From Desulfobacter sp. (GTDB lineage Bacteria; Desulfobacterota; Desulfobacteria; Desulfobacterales; Desulfobacteraceae), in the NCBI GenBank assembly GCA_028768525.1, contig CP054837.1, forward strand, positions 5,932,001 through 5,996,000: a DNA stretch of 64,000 nucleotides, given 5' to 3'. The notes under the pieces were generated by a model. The model saw only the letters and a program-made list of their open reading frames with translations. It was not told the DNA's origin and did no database searches. Made by a program: the position numbers and the translations under genes. This document shows, one piece after another, positions 17,956 through 25,166 of this stretch (position 1 is its first letter; each line of letters opens with the position of its first letter).

Positions 17956-20196
17956 TTATCCGCATTTCGTATACCCGCAGAAATGGCAGGTCTTGCAGCC
18001 CTCTTCGTAGGCAATGGGCTGTCCGCATTCCGGGCAAAGATCGGATTTTAGGCTGTTGTATATTTTTTTCCCATTTCCTGTCTTTCCGGTTAAGTACCGC
18101 TTGGACAGAACCTTGGCAATGGCATCGGGAATGGAATGGACCAGTCCGCCGTCCTGGAACACAGCATGCTCCCCCCGGATGCCTTCGATTTGCTGAACAA
18201 TCTCTTCCACCTGGATTCCCGACCTCAGTGCCAGGGAGATGAGGCGTCCGATGGCCTCGGTTTTGGCCTGGGTGGATTTACCTGATTTCCCAATGGTGGC
18301 AAACAATTCAAAGGGCCGGCCTTTGTATTCGGACACCGTCACATAGAGATAGCCCATGCCGGTTTTTATTTTTTCTGTAAATCCCTCAAGGATACCGGGC
18401 CGCTCTTTTCCGGCCGTGAGAAAATCCGTTTCCGTCTCCCGGTCGGCATCCTTGTTAACGGACAGAACCTGATCGGCCTTGCTGCCGTCCCGGTAAACTG
18501 TTACCCCCTTGCATTTTAGTTTGTAGGCCAGGTCGTAAATGAACCGCACATCCTCGGGCTGCGCTTCATTAGGCAGATTCACGGTCTTGGAAACCGCATT
18601 GTCCGTATGGCGCTGGAAAGCCGCCTGCATACTGATGTGGACTTCAGGGGCCACCTCATGGGCGGTAATAAAGATTTTTCTTAAATCCAGCGAAATGTCA
18701 GGATTCCCCTTAATGCTGCCGGTACGGGCGATTTCTTCCATCAGCGTGTCGCTGTAGAACCCTTTATCTTTTGCCGTCTGCTCAAATACCGGGTTGACTT
18801 CGGCAAGCCGGTCGTTGTCCATTACATTTCGTATGAAACTTAGGGCAAAAACCGGTTCAATGCCGCTGGAACAACCGGCAATAATGCTCAAGGTGCCGGT
18901 GGGGGCAATGGTGGTGCAGGTGGCGTTTCGCATCGGGATGCCCCTATGTTTGAAGACGCTTTTTTCGTAATTGGGGAATACGCCCCGTACGGCTGCCAGT
19001 GCCGATGAGGCGGCATGGGCTTCCTTCTTGATAAAAGACATGATCTCTTCTGCCTTATCTATGGCTTCGGGGGAATCATAGGGAATATTAAGCGCAAATA
19101 GCAGGTCGGCAAACCCCATTATGCCCAGGCCGATTTTTCGGTTTCCCCGGACCATATCCGCTATTTCCTTGATGGGATAAAGGGACATGTCAATGGTGTT
19201 GTCCAGAAAACGAACTGCGAGGTGAACGGTTTCTTTCAACCCGCGGTAGTCCACTTCAGGGTGATCGTCCGCCCGGGTAAGAAACCGGGTCAGGTTGATG
19301 GACCCCAGGTTGCAGGCTTCCATGGGGAGCAGGGGCTGTTCCCCGCAGGGGTTTGTGGATTCAATCTCTCCCAGTTCCGGTGTGGTATTCCAGCGATTGA
19401 TTTCATCAAGAAAAATAATGCCGGGATCTCCGGTGGTCCAGGCCTGGAGGACGAGCTCCTCGTAAACGGCCGCAGCATTGAGCCGGCCCGAGGGCTTCTG
19501 GGTTCTGGGATCGATGAGATCGTAGTCTTCATTTTTGGACACCGCTTCCATAAAAATATCGGTGACGCCAACTGAAATATTGAAATTATTCAGTTCGTTC
19601 TTAAGGGTTTTGCAGCGGATAAAGGACATGATATCCGGATGGTCCACCCTGAGAATGGCCATATTGGCCCCCCGCCGGGTTCCTCCCTGTTTGATCTGTT
19701 CCGTGGCGGAATTAAAAATTTTCATAAAAGAAACAGGCCCCGAAGCCACTCCGCCGGTGGAGCCCACCCGGCTGTTTTCCGGCCGGAGCCGTGAAAAGGA
19801 AAAACCGGTTCCTCCTCCGGATTTATGGATGGTGGCGGCATTTTTGACCGCCTCGAAAATCCCGTCAATACTGTCTTCCACAGGCAGGACAAAGCAGGCG
19901 GCCAACTGGCCCAGGGAGCGTCCGGCATTCATCAGGGTGGGGGAATTGGGCAGAAACCTGAATTCGGTCATCATTTCGTGGAACCGTGTTTCCATTTTTT
20001 GAACCATTTCCCGGTCATCGGTTTTATCACTGTAATTATTTTCGGCCAGGGCGATATGGCCGGCCACCCGTCTGAACATCTCCTCAGGGGTTTCCATGGG
20101 GTCACCGGCATCGTTTTTTTTAAGGTATCTGCGTTCAAGTACAACCCGTGCATTTTCAGTTATAAAATCAATTGCATTGTTCTGGGAAGAGGGCAT
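17956..20196 (-). CDS. nrdJ: adenosylcobalamin-dependent (class II) ribonucleoside-diphosphate reductase
   Basis: Makes deoxynucleotides using adenosylcobalamin to generate the thiyl radical, so it works with or without oxygen. The 746 residues include AACFVLPVEDSIDGIFEAVKN (first active-site Cys), the finger-loop region NPCGEQPLLPMEACNLGSINL with radical Cys and the Glu, the TAPTGTLSIIAGCSSGIEPVF-type motif near residue 440, and a C-terminal zinc ribbon CPECGQPIAYEEGCKTCHFCG. It is monocistronic. Two NrdR-like boxes at 20245-20291 lie just upstream (separate entry). Confidence 0.96.
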   Translation of the reverse strand: MPSSQNNAIDFITENARVVLERRYLKKNDAGDPMETPEEMFRRVAGHIALAENNYSDKTDDREMVQKMETRFHEMMTEFRFLPNSPTLMNAGRSLGQLAACFVLPVEDSIDGIFEAVKNAATIHKSGGGTGFSFSRLRPENSRVGSTGGVASGPVSFMKIFNSATEQIKQGGTRRGANMAILRVDHPDIMSFIRCKTLKNELNNFNISVGVTDIFMEAVSKNEDYDLIDPRTQKPSGRLNAAAVYEELVLQAWTTGDPGIIFLDEINRWNTTPELGEIESTNPCGEQPLLPMEACNLGSINLTRFLTRADDHPEVDYRGLKETVHLAVRFLDNTIDMSLYPIKEIADMVRGNRKIGLGIMGFADLLFALNIPYDSPEAIDKAEEIMSFIKKEAHAASSALAAVRGVFPNYEKSVFKHRGIPMRNATCTTIAPTGTLSIIAGCSSGIEPVFALSFIRNVMDNDRLAEVNPVFEQTAKDKGFYSDTLMEEIARTGSIKGNPDISLDLRKIFITAHEVAPEVHISMQAAFQRHTDNAVSKTVNLPNEAQPEDVRFIYDLAYKLKCKGVTVYRDGSKADQVLSVNKDADRETETDFLTAGKERPGILEGFTEKIKTGMGYLYVTVSEYKGRPFELFATIGKSGKSTQAKTEAIGRLISLALRSGIQVEEIVQQIEGIRGEHAVFQDGGLVHSIPDAIAKVLSKRYLTGKTGNGKKIYNSLKSDLCPECGQPIAYEEGCKTCHFCGYTKCG

Positions 20197-20244
20197 AAAC
20201 AGGCTCCTATCTGGATTATTGGAATATTTTACAAAAGGAATAGT

Positions 20245-20291
20245 ATACTATATATTGTGTGTTGTTTTTTTTCAAGCCCTATATGTGGTTT
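20245..20291 (-). promoter_or_regulatory. tandem NrdR-like boxes upstream of nrdJ
   Basis: Box 1 at 20245-20260 reads ATACTATATATTGTGT, 15 of 16 against the NrdR consensus acaCwAtATaTwGtgt. A weaker box 2 at 20276-20291 has core CTATATGTGG, 8 of 10. Cores start at 20248 and 20279, exactly 31 bp apart, the spacing reported for NrdR box pairs. They lie 49-95 bp before the nrdJ ATG. nrdR is not in the window. Confidence 0.7.
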
Positions 20292-20329
20292 GCTGGGGCT
20301 TCCTATTGTTCTTAATTCTGTTTGGCTGT

Positions 20330-20761
20330 ATGATATCCCGGACTGGATACTTACCCATAAGAAGAAAGGTTTTAGGTTTGGGACCGGGTCAGCAAAAAAT
20401 CGATGCCCTTGAAAAAAAAATGGCGGCCCTGGGGATTCGGAAGCAGGATATCCGGGAAAAATTCATTAAAGCCTCGGGGAGGGGGGGGCAGAAACTAAAT
20501 AAATCCTCCTCTGCAGTTTTTCTTGTCCATACCCCCACCGGGATATCGGTGAAAGTGGGCAAAACCCGGTCACAGCACCTGAACCGGTTTCTGGCGCTGC
20601 GCGGCCTGGTTGAAAAGATCGAAGCTCAGAAAAGCGGGGGGATGTCTCCTGAAGACCGTAAAATTGCCAAACTGAAAAAGCAGAAACAGCGGCGGAAGCG
20701 AAAATCCCTGAAAAAGAAGCGTGCAGCAGATGAAATACGGGTAACCGTCAACGGCGGCTAA
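20330..20761 (+). CDS. class I release-factor domain protein (ArfB/PrfH-like)
   Basis: 143 residues from ATG 20330. It contains the peptidyl-tRNA hydrolysis domain signature KASGRGGQKLNKSSSAVFLVHTP in two stretches (GGQ near residue 52), followed by TGISVKVGKTRSQHLNRFLAL and a very basic tail (KLKKQKQRRKRKSLKKKR). It lacks the codon-recognition domains of RF1/RF2, so it is a ribosome-rescue-type or uncharacterised RF homologue, not a termination factor. A longer open frame reaches back into nrdJ and is not credible. Its stop overlaps the convergent DUF503 gene by 4 bp. Confidence 0.86.
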   Translation: MISRTGYLPIRRKVLGLGPGQQKIDALEKKMAALGIRKQDIREKFIKASGRGGQKLNKSSSAVFLVHTPTGISVKVGKTRSQHLNRFLALRGLVEKIEAQKSGGMSPEDRKIAKLKKQKQRRKRKSLKKKRAADEIRVTVNGG

Positions 20762-21045
20762 ATATGGATGATCTCCATTGTTGTGTCGGCAATATAGGCG
20801 GTTCCCATGCCATATGCCGTATTGAAAATTTTATCTATTTTGGCGTTGATCCTCCTGCCATCGTTACCCACGACGGAAAATCCGATTTCCCCCCATTCCA
20901 GGCTGTCGTTGCAGCCGGTTTCGGCCACTGAAACATTAAATCGGTTGGCAATGCGGGCAATCATGGATTTCATGATTTTCCGCTTTGCCTTGAGAGAATC
21001 AATGCCAAACAGCTTGATCTTTATGGTTCCCACCCCCACAACCAT
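20758..21045 (-). CDS. DUF503 family protein (YlxP-like)
   Basis: 95 residues matching DUF503: the opening VVGVGTIKIKLFGIDSLKAKR, then IMKSMIARIANRFNVSVAETG and EWGEIGFSVVGND. YlxP-type proteins often sit between infB and rbfA and are linked to ribosome maturation, but that is an association only, and here the gene is apart from infB. It is 15 bp downstream of the duplicated-domain protein gene on the same strand. Confidence 0.85.
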   Translation of the reverse strand: MVVGVGTIKIKLFGIDSLKAKRKIMKSMIARIANRFNVSVAETGCNDSLEWGEIGFSVVGNDGRRINAKIDKIFNTAYGMGTAYIADTTMEIIHI

Positions 21046-21060
21046 AGTGATCCGCCCTTT

Positions 21061-21492
21061 TTAAAAAGCCCCCAACTGGCAGGGCTTTATTTTTATTTCC
21101 AGTTTTTCGCAGGCCGACCCCATTTCGGTTTTGGATATTTTATGGGCTTTGGCCAGTTCCCAGCCATGGCGGCAGGAGAGACTGCCCTCTTTCTGGGTGT
21201 TGATGATATCGTCTTTCAATGGGCCGTCTACGCTGACATCCGGATCCAGGTTCTTTTTGCCGGGGCCGTAGCCGAACAGTCCCATCTGGCACCTGGCAAT
21301 GCGCAGTTCCAGCAGGTCCGCCTGTATCCCCACCTGGGCCGGGTCTATCCCCAGGGATTTGGCGATTCTGTGGGCGGAGGCGCAGTCTAAGGTGCCGTCT
21401 TTGGCCGCCGCAGTGATTTTATCCGCAATTTCCGGATTCTGTTTGGCGTCGGGGTGTTTTTGTGCGTAATGCCCTCTGTCTTCATGTGCCAT
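21061..21492 (-). CDS. small protein of two tandem copies of one about 50-residue unit, function unknown
   Basis: 143 residues that I cannot assign to a named function. Two halves repeat: DKITAAAKDGTLDCASAHRI... to ...ELRIARCQMGLFG, and DDIINTQKEGSLSCRHGWEL... to ...EIKIKPCQLGAF. Each unit has a D/EG-x-L-x-C start, a helix with an A-K-x-x-x-I/K-S stretch, an L-E-[LI]-[RK]-I strand and a closing C-Q-[ML]-G-x-F. Two cysteines per unit at matching places suggest a conserved structural or metal role (inference). No signal peptide. It may be co-transcribed with the DUF503 gene. Confidence 0.75.
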   Translation of the reverse strand: MAHEDRGHYAQKHPDAKQNPEIADKITAAAKDGTLDCASAHRIAKSLGIDPAQVGIQADLLELRIARCQMGLFGYGPGKKNLDPDVSVDGPLKDDIINTQKEGSLSCRHGWELAKAHKISKTEMGSACEKLEIKIKPCQLGAF

Positions 21493-21581
21493 AATATATC
21501 CTCTATTTGACTCCTGTTTACACTTTATGTATGACCTTAATTTTATAACTTAAAACATTGACGTGATAAAGGCCTTATTTA

Positions 21582-22433
21582 ATGATAGACCAGCTTATAC
21601 CCAATAAGTTTCAGATGATTTACATTGCCTCCTGCGGGGAAGGCATCAATGCCTTCCACCTGGTGGAATCCACCCTGGTTCAATTTCCGGATTCGGATAT
21701 CACCGTGGTAAAAATGCCCCATATCAGAACAGAAAGCCAGGTGGACGAACTTATCGACAAGGTAAAAGATATTGAAAGCCTCATTGTTCATACCATTGTG
21801 AATGCCCAGCTTCGCAAGTACCTTACCCGCAAGGGGCTTGAGAACCACATTGTGACCATCGATCTTATGGGGCCCATTATTTCAAAAATAGAAACCTTTC
21901 TCGACCAGCCCCCCCTTGAAACCCCGGGCCTCTACCGGGAAATCCACCAGGTGGATCTCCAGCAAGTTTCTGCCATCGATTTTGCCCTGGCCCATGACGA
22001 CGGCCTCAATCCCGACTCCCTCACCGATTCGGAAATTGTTTTGGTCGGGCTGTCCAGGGCAGGAAAAACCCCATTGTCCATGTACATGGGGGTCATGGGG
22101 TGGAAAGTGGCCAATATCCCCTATGTGCCGGGAGTGCCCATGCCCATGACCCTGGACCATGTGGACCGGCGTCGTGTGATTGCGCTGAATATCAACTGCG
22201 AGCAGCTTTTGGCCCACAGGAAAATGCGCCAGGAAAGCCTTGGTGCAAATGATATCTACGCCTATTCCGGCCGGGAGGAAATCGAAGAAGAAATCCGCAA
22301 TGCACAGCGGTACTATATTACCAAGGGTTTTTCCATGATCAACGTCAGCAACAAGCCCATTGAGACCAGTGCGGAAGAGATTGCTGAGATGATCACCCGG
22401 CGGTTTAAGGCGGACGCCCATTTCCCGAGTTAA
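21582..22433 (+). CDS. ppsR: pyruvate, phosphate dikinase regulatory protein (kinase/pyrophosphorylase, DUF299)
   Basis: Bifunctional regulator that inactivates PPDK or PEP synthase by ADP-dependent threonine phosphorylation and reactivates it by phosphorolysis. The 283 residues carry the family P-loop GLSRAGKTPLSMYM near residue 153, SCGEGINAFHLVESTL at the N-terminus, FALAHDDG, and YAYSGREEIEEEIRNAQRYY near the C-terminus. Its likely client ppdK lies 2.7 kb away on the other strand, which favours PPDK over PEP synthase as target (inference). Confidence 0.94.
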   Translation: MIDQLIPNKFQMIYIASCGEGINAFHLVESTLVQFPDSDITVVKMPHIRTESQVDELIDKVKDIESLIVHTIVNAQLRKYLTRKGLENHIVTIDLMGPIISKIETFLDQPPLETPGLYREIHQVDLQQVSAIDFALAHDDGLNPDSLTDSEIVLVGLSRAGKTPLSMYMGVMGWKVANIPYVPGVPMPMTLDHVDRRRVIALNINCEQLLAHRKMRQESLGANDIYAYSGREEIEEEIRNAQRYYITKGFSMINVSNKPIETSAEEIAEMITRRFKADAHFPS

Positions 22434-22509
22434 GAAAAAAGAGGGGCGGCGCCTGGCAGAGCGGTGCCCGCTTGACCACCGAAAAATGAGGGGGATCAGC
22501 GCTGGGATA

Positions 22510-23307
22510 TTATTTGACGTAGAGGCTGGGGATCTTGGATATGGATTTAAACCTGTGATTCAGATTCATCAGGCTTTCGGCATTTCCGATGGCAAAGAAT
22601 CCCCTGGGGCGGACGCACCCGTAGAGCTTGTTTACCACTTTTTCGCTGGTGGGCAGATCAAAATAGATCATTACGTTTCTGCATGAAATCGCATCAAACA
22701 GGTCTGAAGACGGCGGGTCGGTGACAAGGTTGAACCGCTCAAAAACAACCCTGGAGGCAATTTCTTTTTTGACCCGGACAAAGCCCTTGTATTTGCCCGA
22801 GCCCTTTTGGAAATACCGGTGGAGCAGGGGCAGGGGGACGTTTTTGAGTTTGTCATTCCTGTAAATTCCCCGGTTTGCCGTGGCCAGGACCGAGTGGGAA
22901 ATGTCCGTGGCCTTGATGGAAAAGTCAAGGCCAAGGGCAGCCATCTGAACCGCTATGGAATAGGGTTCATCACCGGTGGAGCAGGCGGCGCACCAGATTT
23001 TGAATTCCCGCCTCCGTGCATCGGGTTCCGCCGCCAGCTGGCTGACAATATGGGATATGCTCTTGTTTTCCCTGAAAAAAAAAGAGTGGTTGGTGGTGAC
23101 CGTGTCAATGAACTCGATCACCTCATGTTCACTGTTACGCAGGTAGGCAAGGTATTCCCCAAAGGATTTTTTAGTCACCCTCATCCGTTTGGCAATTTTG
23201 GATTTTAATAACTCAAGTTTGCCTTCGTGCAGGTTGATTCCGGATATGGCATATACCATCTGCTGTAATTCACTGAACTCTTTCTTTGAGAGAAGTATGG
23301 AATTCAT
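22510..23307 (-). CDS. cheR: CheR-type protein-glutamate methyltransferase
   Basis: Methylates chemoreceptor glutamates with S-adenosylmethionine. The 265 residues comprise the N-terminal helical domain (1-75) and the catalytic domain with the SAM motif IWCAACSTGDEPYSIAV near residue 105, ATDISHSVLATANRGIY, and the NVMIYFD motif. Length fits a free-standing CheR without TPR domains. No other chemotaxis genes are visible within 20 kb, so the partner receptor system is elsewhere. Divergent from the small membrane protein gene, with only 25 bp between starts. Confidence 0.93.
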   Translation of the reverse strand: MNSILLSKKEFSELQQMVYAISGINLHEGKLELLKSKIAKRMRVTKKSFGEYLAYLRNSEHEVIEFIDTVTTNHSFFFRENKSISHIVSQLAAEPDARRREFKIWCAACSTGDEPYSIAVQMAALGLDFSIKATDISHSVLATANRGIYRNDKLKNVPLPLLHRYFQKGSGKYKGFVRVKKEIASRVVFERFNLVTDPPSSDLFDAISCRNVMIYFDLPTSEKVVNKLYGCVRPRGFFAIGNAESLMNLNHRFKSISKIPSLYVK

Positions 23308-23332
23308 GGAGAAATCATAATATAAAGCGCCA

Positions 23333-23743
23333 ATGGATGTAAATAGAAAAACAATGGGAAAGCAGGGCAGGGCAGGAGGCGCTCAAGACGGGCCCAACAG
23401 GGTTGATCGGAGAGAGTCGGCGGATTTCTGGGCCAGGCTTTTTATCTGGGTGAATTATCTGGCCTGGGCCGGCCTCATGGTGTTTTTACTGGTATTTCAC
23501 AGGGCACAGCCCGAATTCGAAACCTTTTTCGACAAGTTTTACCAGCTGAATCTGCGTACCTACTGGGACAAAACCTTTATTCGGTACCTGGTTTACATTG
23601 CCGGGGCCGGACTGGCTGCCACCACGGCCGGTTTAGGTCTATCTCTTTTCAGGGCGCGCCGGCATACAGACCATAGGAAACCCATTGTTATTTTGGGTGT
23701 TCTTTATTTGATACTCATTATCCTTTCATGGCTGCTGCTTTAA
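23333..23743 (+). CDS. small membrane protein, function unknown
   Basis: 136 residues with a hydrophilic N-terminus of about 32 residues and three predicted membrane segments: about 36-58 (LFIWVNYLAWAGLMVFLLVF), 84-106 (YLVYIAGAGLAATTAGLGLSL) and 117-136 at the very end. No motif I recognise. Start ATG 23333; ATG 23354 is in frame. It lies between the divergent cheR gene and the exported receiver-like gene, 78 bp away. Confidence 0.65.
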   Translation: MDVNRKTMGKQGRAGGAQDGPNRVDRRESADFWARLFIWVNYLAWAGLMVFLLVFHRAQPEFETFFDKFYQLNLRTYWDKTFIRYLVYIAGAGLAATTAGLGLSLFRARRHTDHRKPIVILGVLYLILIILSWLLL

Positions 23744-23821
23744 AATTTGCGCCCGGGCCGTTAAGAAAGAGGCAATAGCTGCCGATAATCTGATAGACGC
23801 AAATTTTTACCGGGAAAACCC

Positions 23822-24631
23822 ATGAGACTGATTTATCTGCTTTTGACTGTATTTTTTCTAATGAGTACATCTCCATGTCCGGCCAGGGACTTCATGGTGA
23901 CCTTTGTGGAGGAAAACTATAAAGAGACCGAGGTCCCTTTTTCACACCGTCCAAAGATTTATCATACCCTTCAAGTCCGATCCGATGCCGGCCCCAAGCT
24001 GCTGATACTTTCCGGCGACTCCCAGGAATACCGCAAGTGGTTGAGACAGTATATTTCCAGGGACAAACGTTTCATGGTCCAGGTGCCGGATGAAAAAAAC
24101 GACGATTTTGTGGGGTCCCGTGTATTTAAGATAGAGGTTACCCGGGTCCATCCTTTTAACGGGAAAAAGTGGACGCCGGGCACAGGGGAGCAAAAAGGAA
24201 CTAAAACAAAGGAAAAACCCAAGCAGATACGTACCATTTTCGGTAACCAGAATGTCATGGTCATTGACAGGAACATGAAGCGGAGCGGTTTGATTGCCTC
24301 GGTGATTACACGCATGGGGTATAACGCCATGGTATCAAGGGACGGCGGACAGGCCCTGGAGGTGTTCAAGGTTCAGCCGGAAAAATTTAAGATGATCATC
24401 ACCAATCATGACATCCAGGGCATGGCAGCAGATCAGTTCATCGACAATCTGCTTAAAATTGACTATCAGATCCCCATCCTGGTTGAAACCGGGTACAATA
24501 ATGATCCGCTCAAGGAGCGATTCCTGTCCAAGTTTTCAGGTGCCGGCAGCGTGACAATCAAGCCGGTGGTTCTGGACGATCTGCAAAAAACCATCAATCA
24601 ATTGGTCAAGCCTGTGAAGGTAAACGGATAA
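23822..24631 (+). CDS. exported protein with a degenerate receiver (REC-like) domain
   Basis: 269 residues. A signal peptide or anchor (MRLIYLLLTVFFLMSTSPCPA) begins it; an N-terminal domain of unknown type (about 25-135) follows. Residues about 145-265 look like a response-regulator receiver: VMVID with Asp149, MIITNHDIQGM where Asn195 replaces the phosphorylated Asp, ILVETG with the conserved Thr, and TIKP with Lys247. So it keeps the fold markers but cannot be phosphorylated in the usual way, and its export would place it outside the cytoplasm. Its stop is 1 bp before the next gene, indicating a two-gene unit. Confidence 0.7.
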   Translation: MRLIYLLLTVFFLMSTSPCPARDFMVTFVEENYKETEVPFSHRPKIYHTLQVRSDAGPKLLILSGDSQEYRKWLRQYISRDKRFMVQVPDEKNDDFVGSRVFKIEVTRVHPFNGKKWTPGTGEQKGTKTKEKPKQIRTIFGNQNVMVIDRNMKRSGLIASVITRMGYNAMVSRDGGQALEVFKVQPEKFKMIITNHDIQGMAADQFIDNLLKIDYQIPILVETGYNNDPLKERFLSKFSGAGSVTIKPVVLDDLQKTINQLVKPVKVNG

Positions 24632-24632
24632 T

Positions 24633-25061
24633 ATGCAGCCCCTGAAATTGATTTCCATTGGGATACTTCTGATGCTGGCCTGTACCGGCCCGGTCAAGGC
24701 GGAAGATAATGAGTATGACAAATATGCGGCCGGCTTTAAAAATTTCATCACCTGCGAGCTGACCCGCACCGATGCTGCTGATCATTTCAAAGGAAAACCA
24801 TTCACCATTACCATGGTCAGTCTCCATGACATCCGTCCGGAATCCGGTATGAAAATTCTATGCGGAGCGGTCCAGTGTTTTGTGGACGGCGGCTACCGGA
24901 CCCTGTATGTGGCTGTGGGGGTCGAGCCGGTGGCGGGCCGGGAGAAGGTCAGTTATTACACCATAAGGAAAAAGACGTTTTCCATCCTTGCGTCTGAATT
25001 ATTCCGGTTCCCGTATATGGAGCGGTGTCCCTGGACCCGGTACTGGATTGATCTGGATTAA
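24633..25061 (+). CDS. small exported protein, function unknown
   Basis: 142 residues with a signal peptide (MQPLKLISIGILLMLACTGPVKA, cleavage likely after KA). The mature part of about 118 residues has three cysteines (ITCELT, ILCGAVQCF region, ERCPWTRYW) and no family I recognise. It starts directly after the receiver-like exported protein, so the two probably act together in the periplasm. A strong terminator follows. Confidence 0.7.
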   Translation: MQPLKLISIGILLMLACTGPVKAEDNEYDKYAAGFKNFITCELTRTDAADHFKGKPFTITMVSLHDIRPESGMKILCGAVQCFVDGGYRTLYVAVGVEPVAGREKVSYYTIRKKTFSILASELFRFPYMERCPWTRYWIDLD

Positions 25062-25096
25062 TTAGAGTATAGGACAAAAAAAATAGAACAAGAATA

Positions 25097-25139
25097 AGGG
25101 GCGGTTCCGGAATATATGCCGGAACCGCCTCTTTTTTTT
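25097..25139. terminator. intrinsic terminator between the exported-protein genes and ppdK
   Basis: GGCGGTTCCGG (25100-25110) and CCGGAACCGCC (25119-25129) form a perfect 11-bp stem with an 8-nt loop, followed by CTTTTTTT on the plus strand. The genes on both sides converge on it. Confidence 0.9.
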
Positions 25140-25166
25140 ATTTACGGCCTCTGTCGCCCCTGAAAT

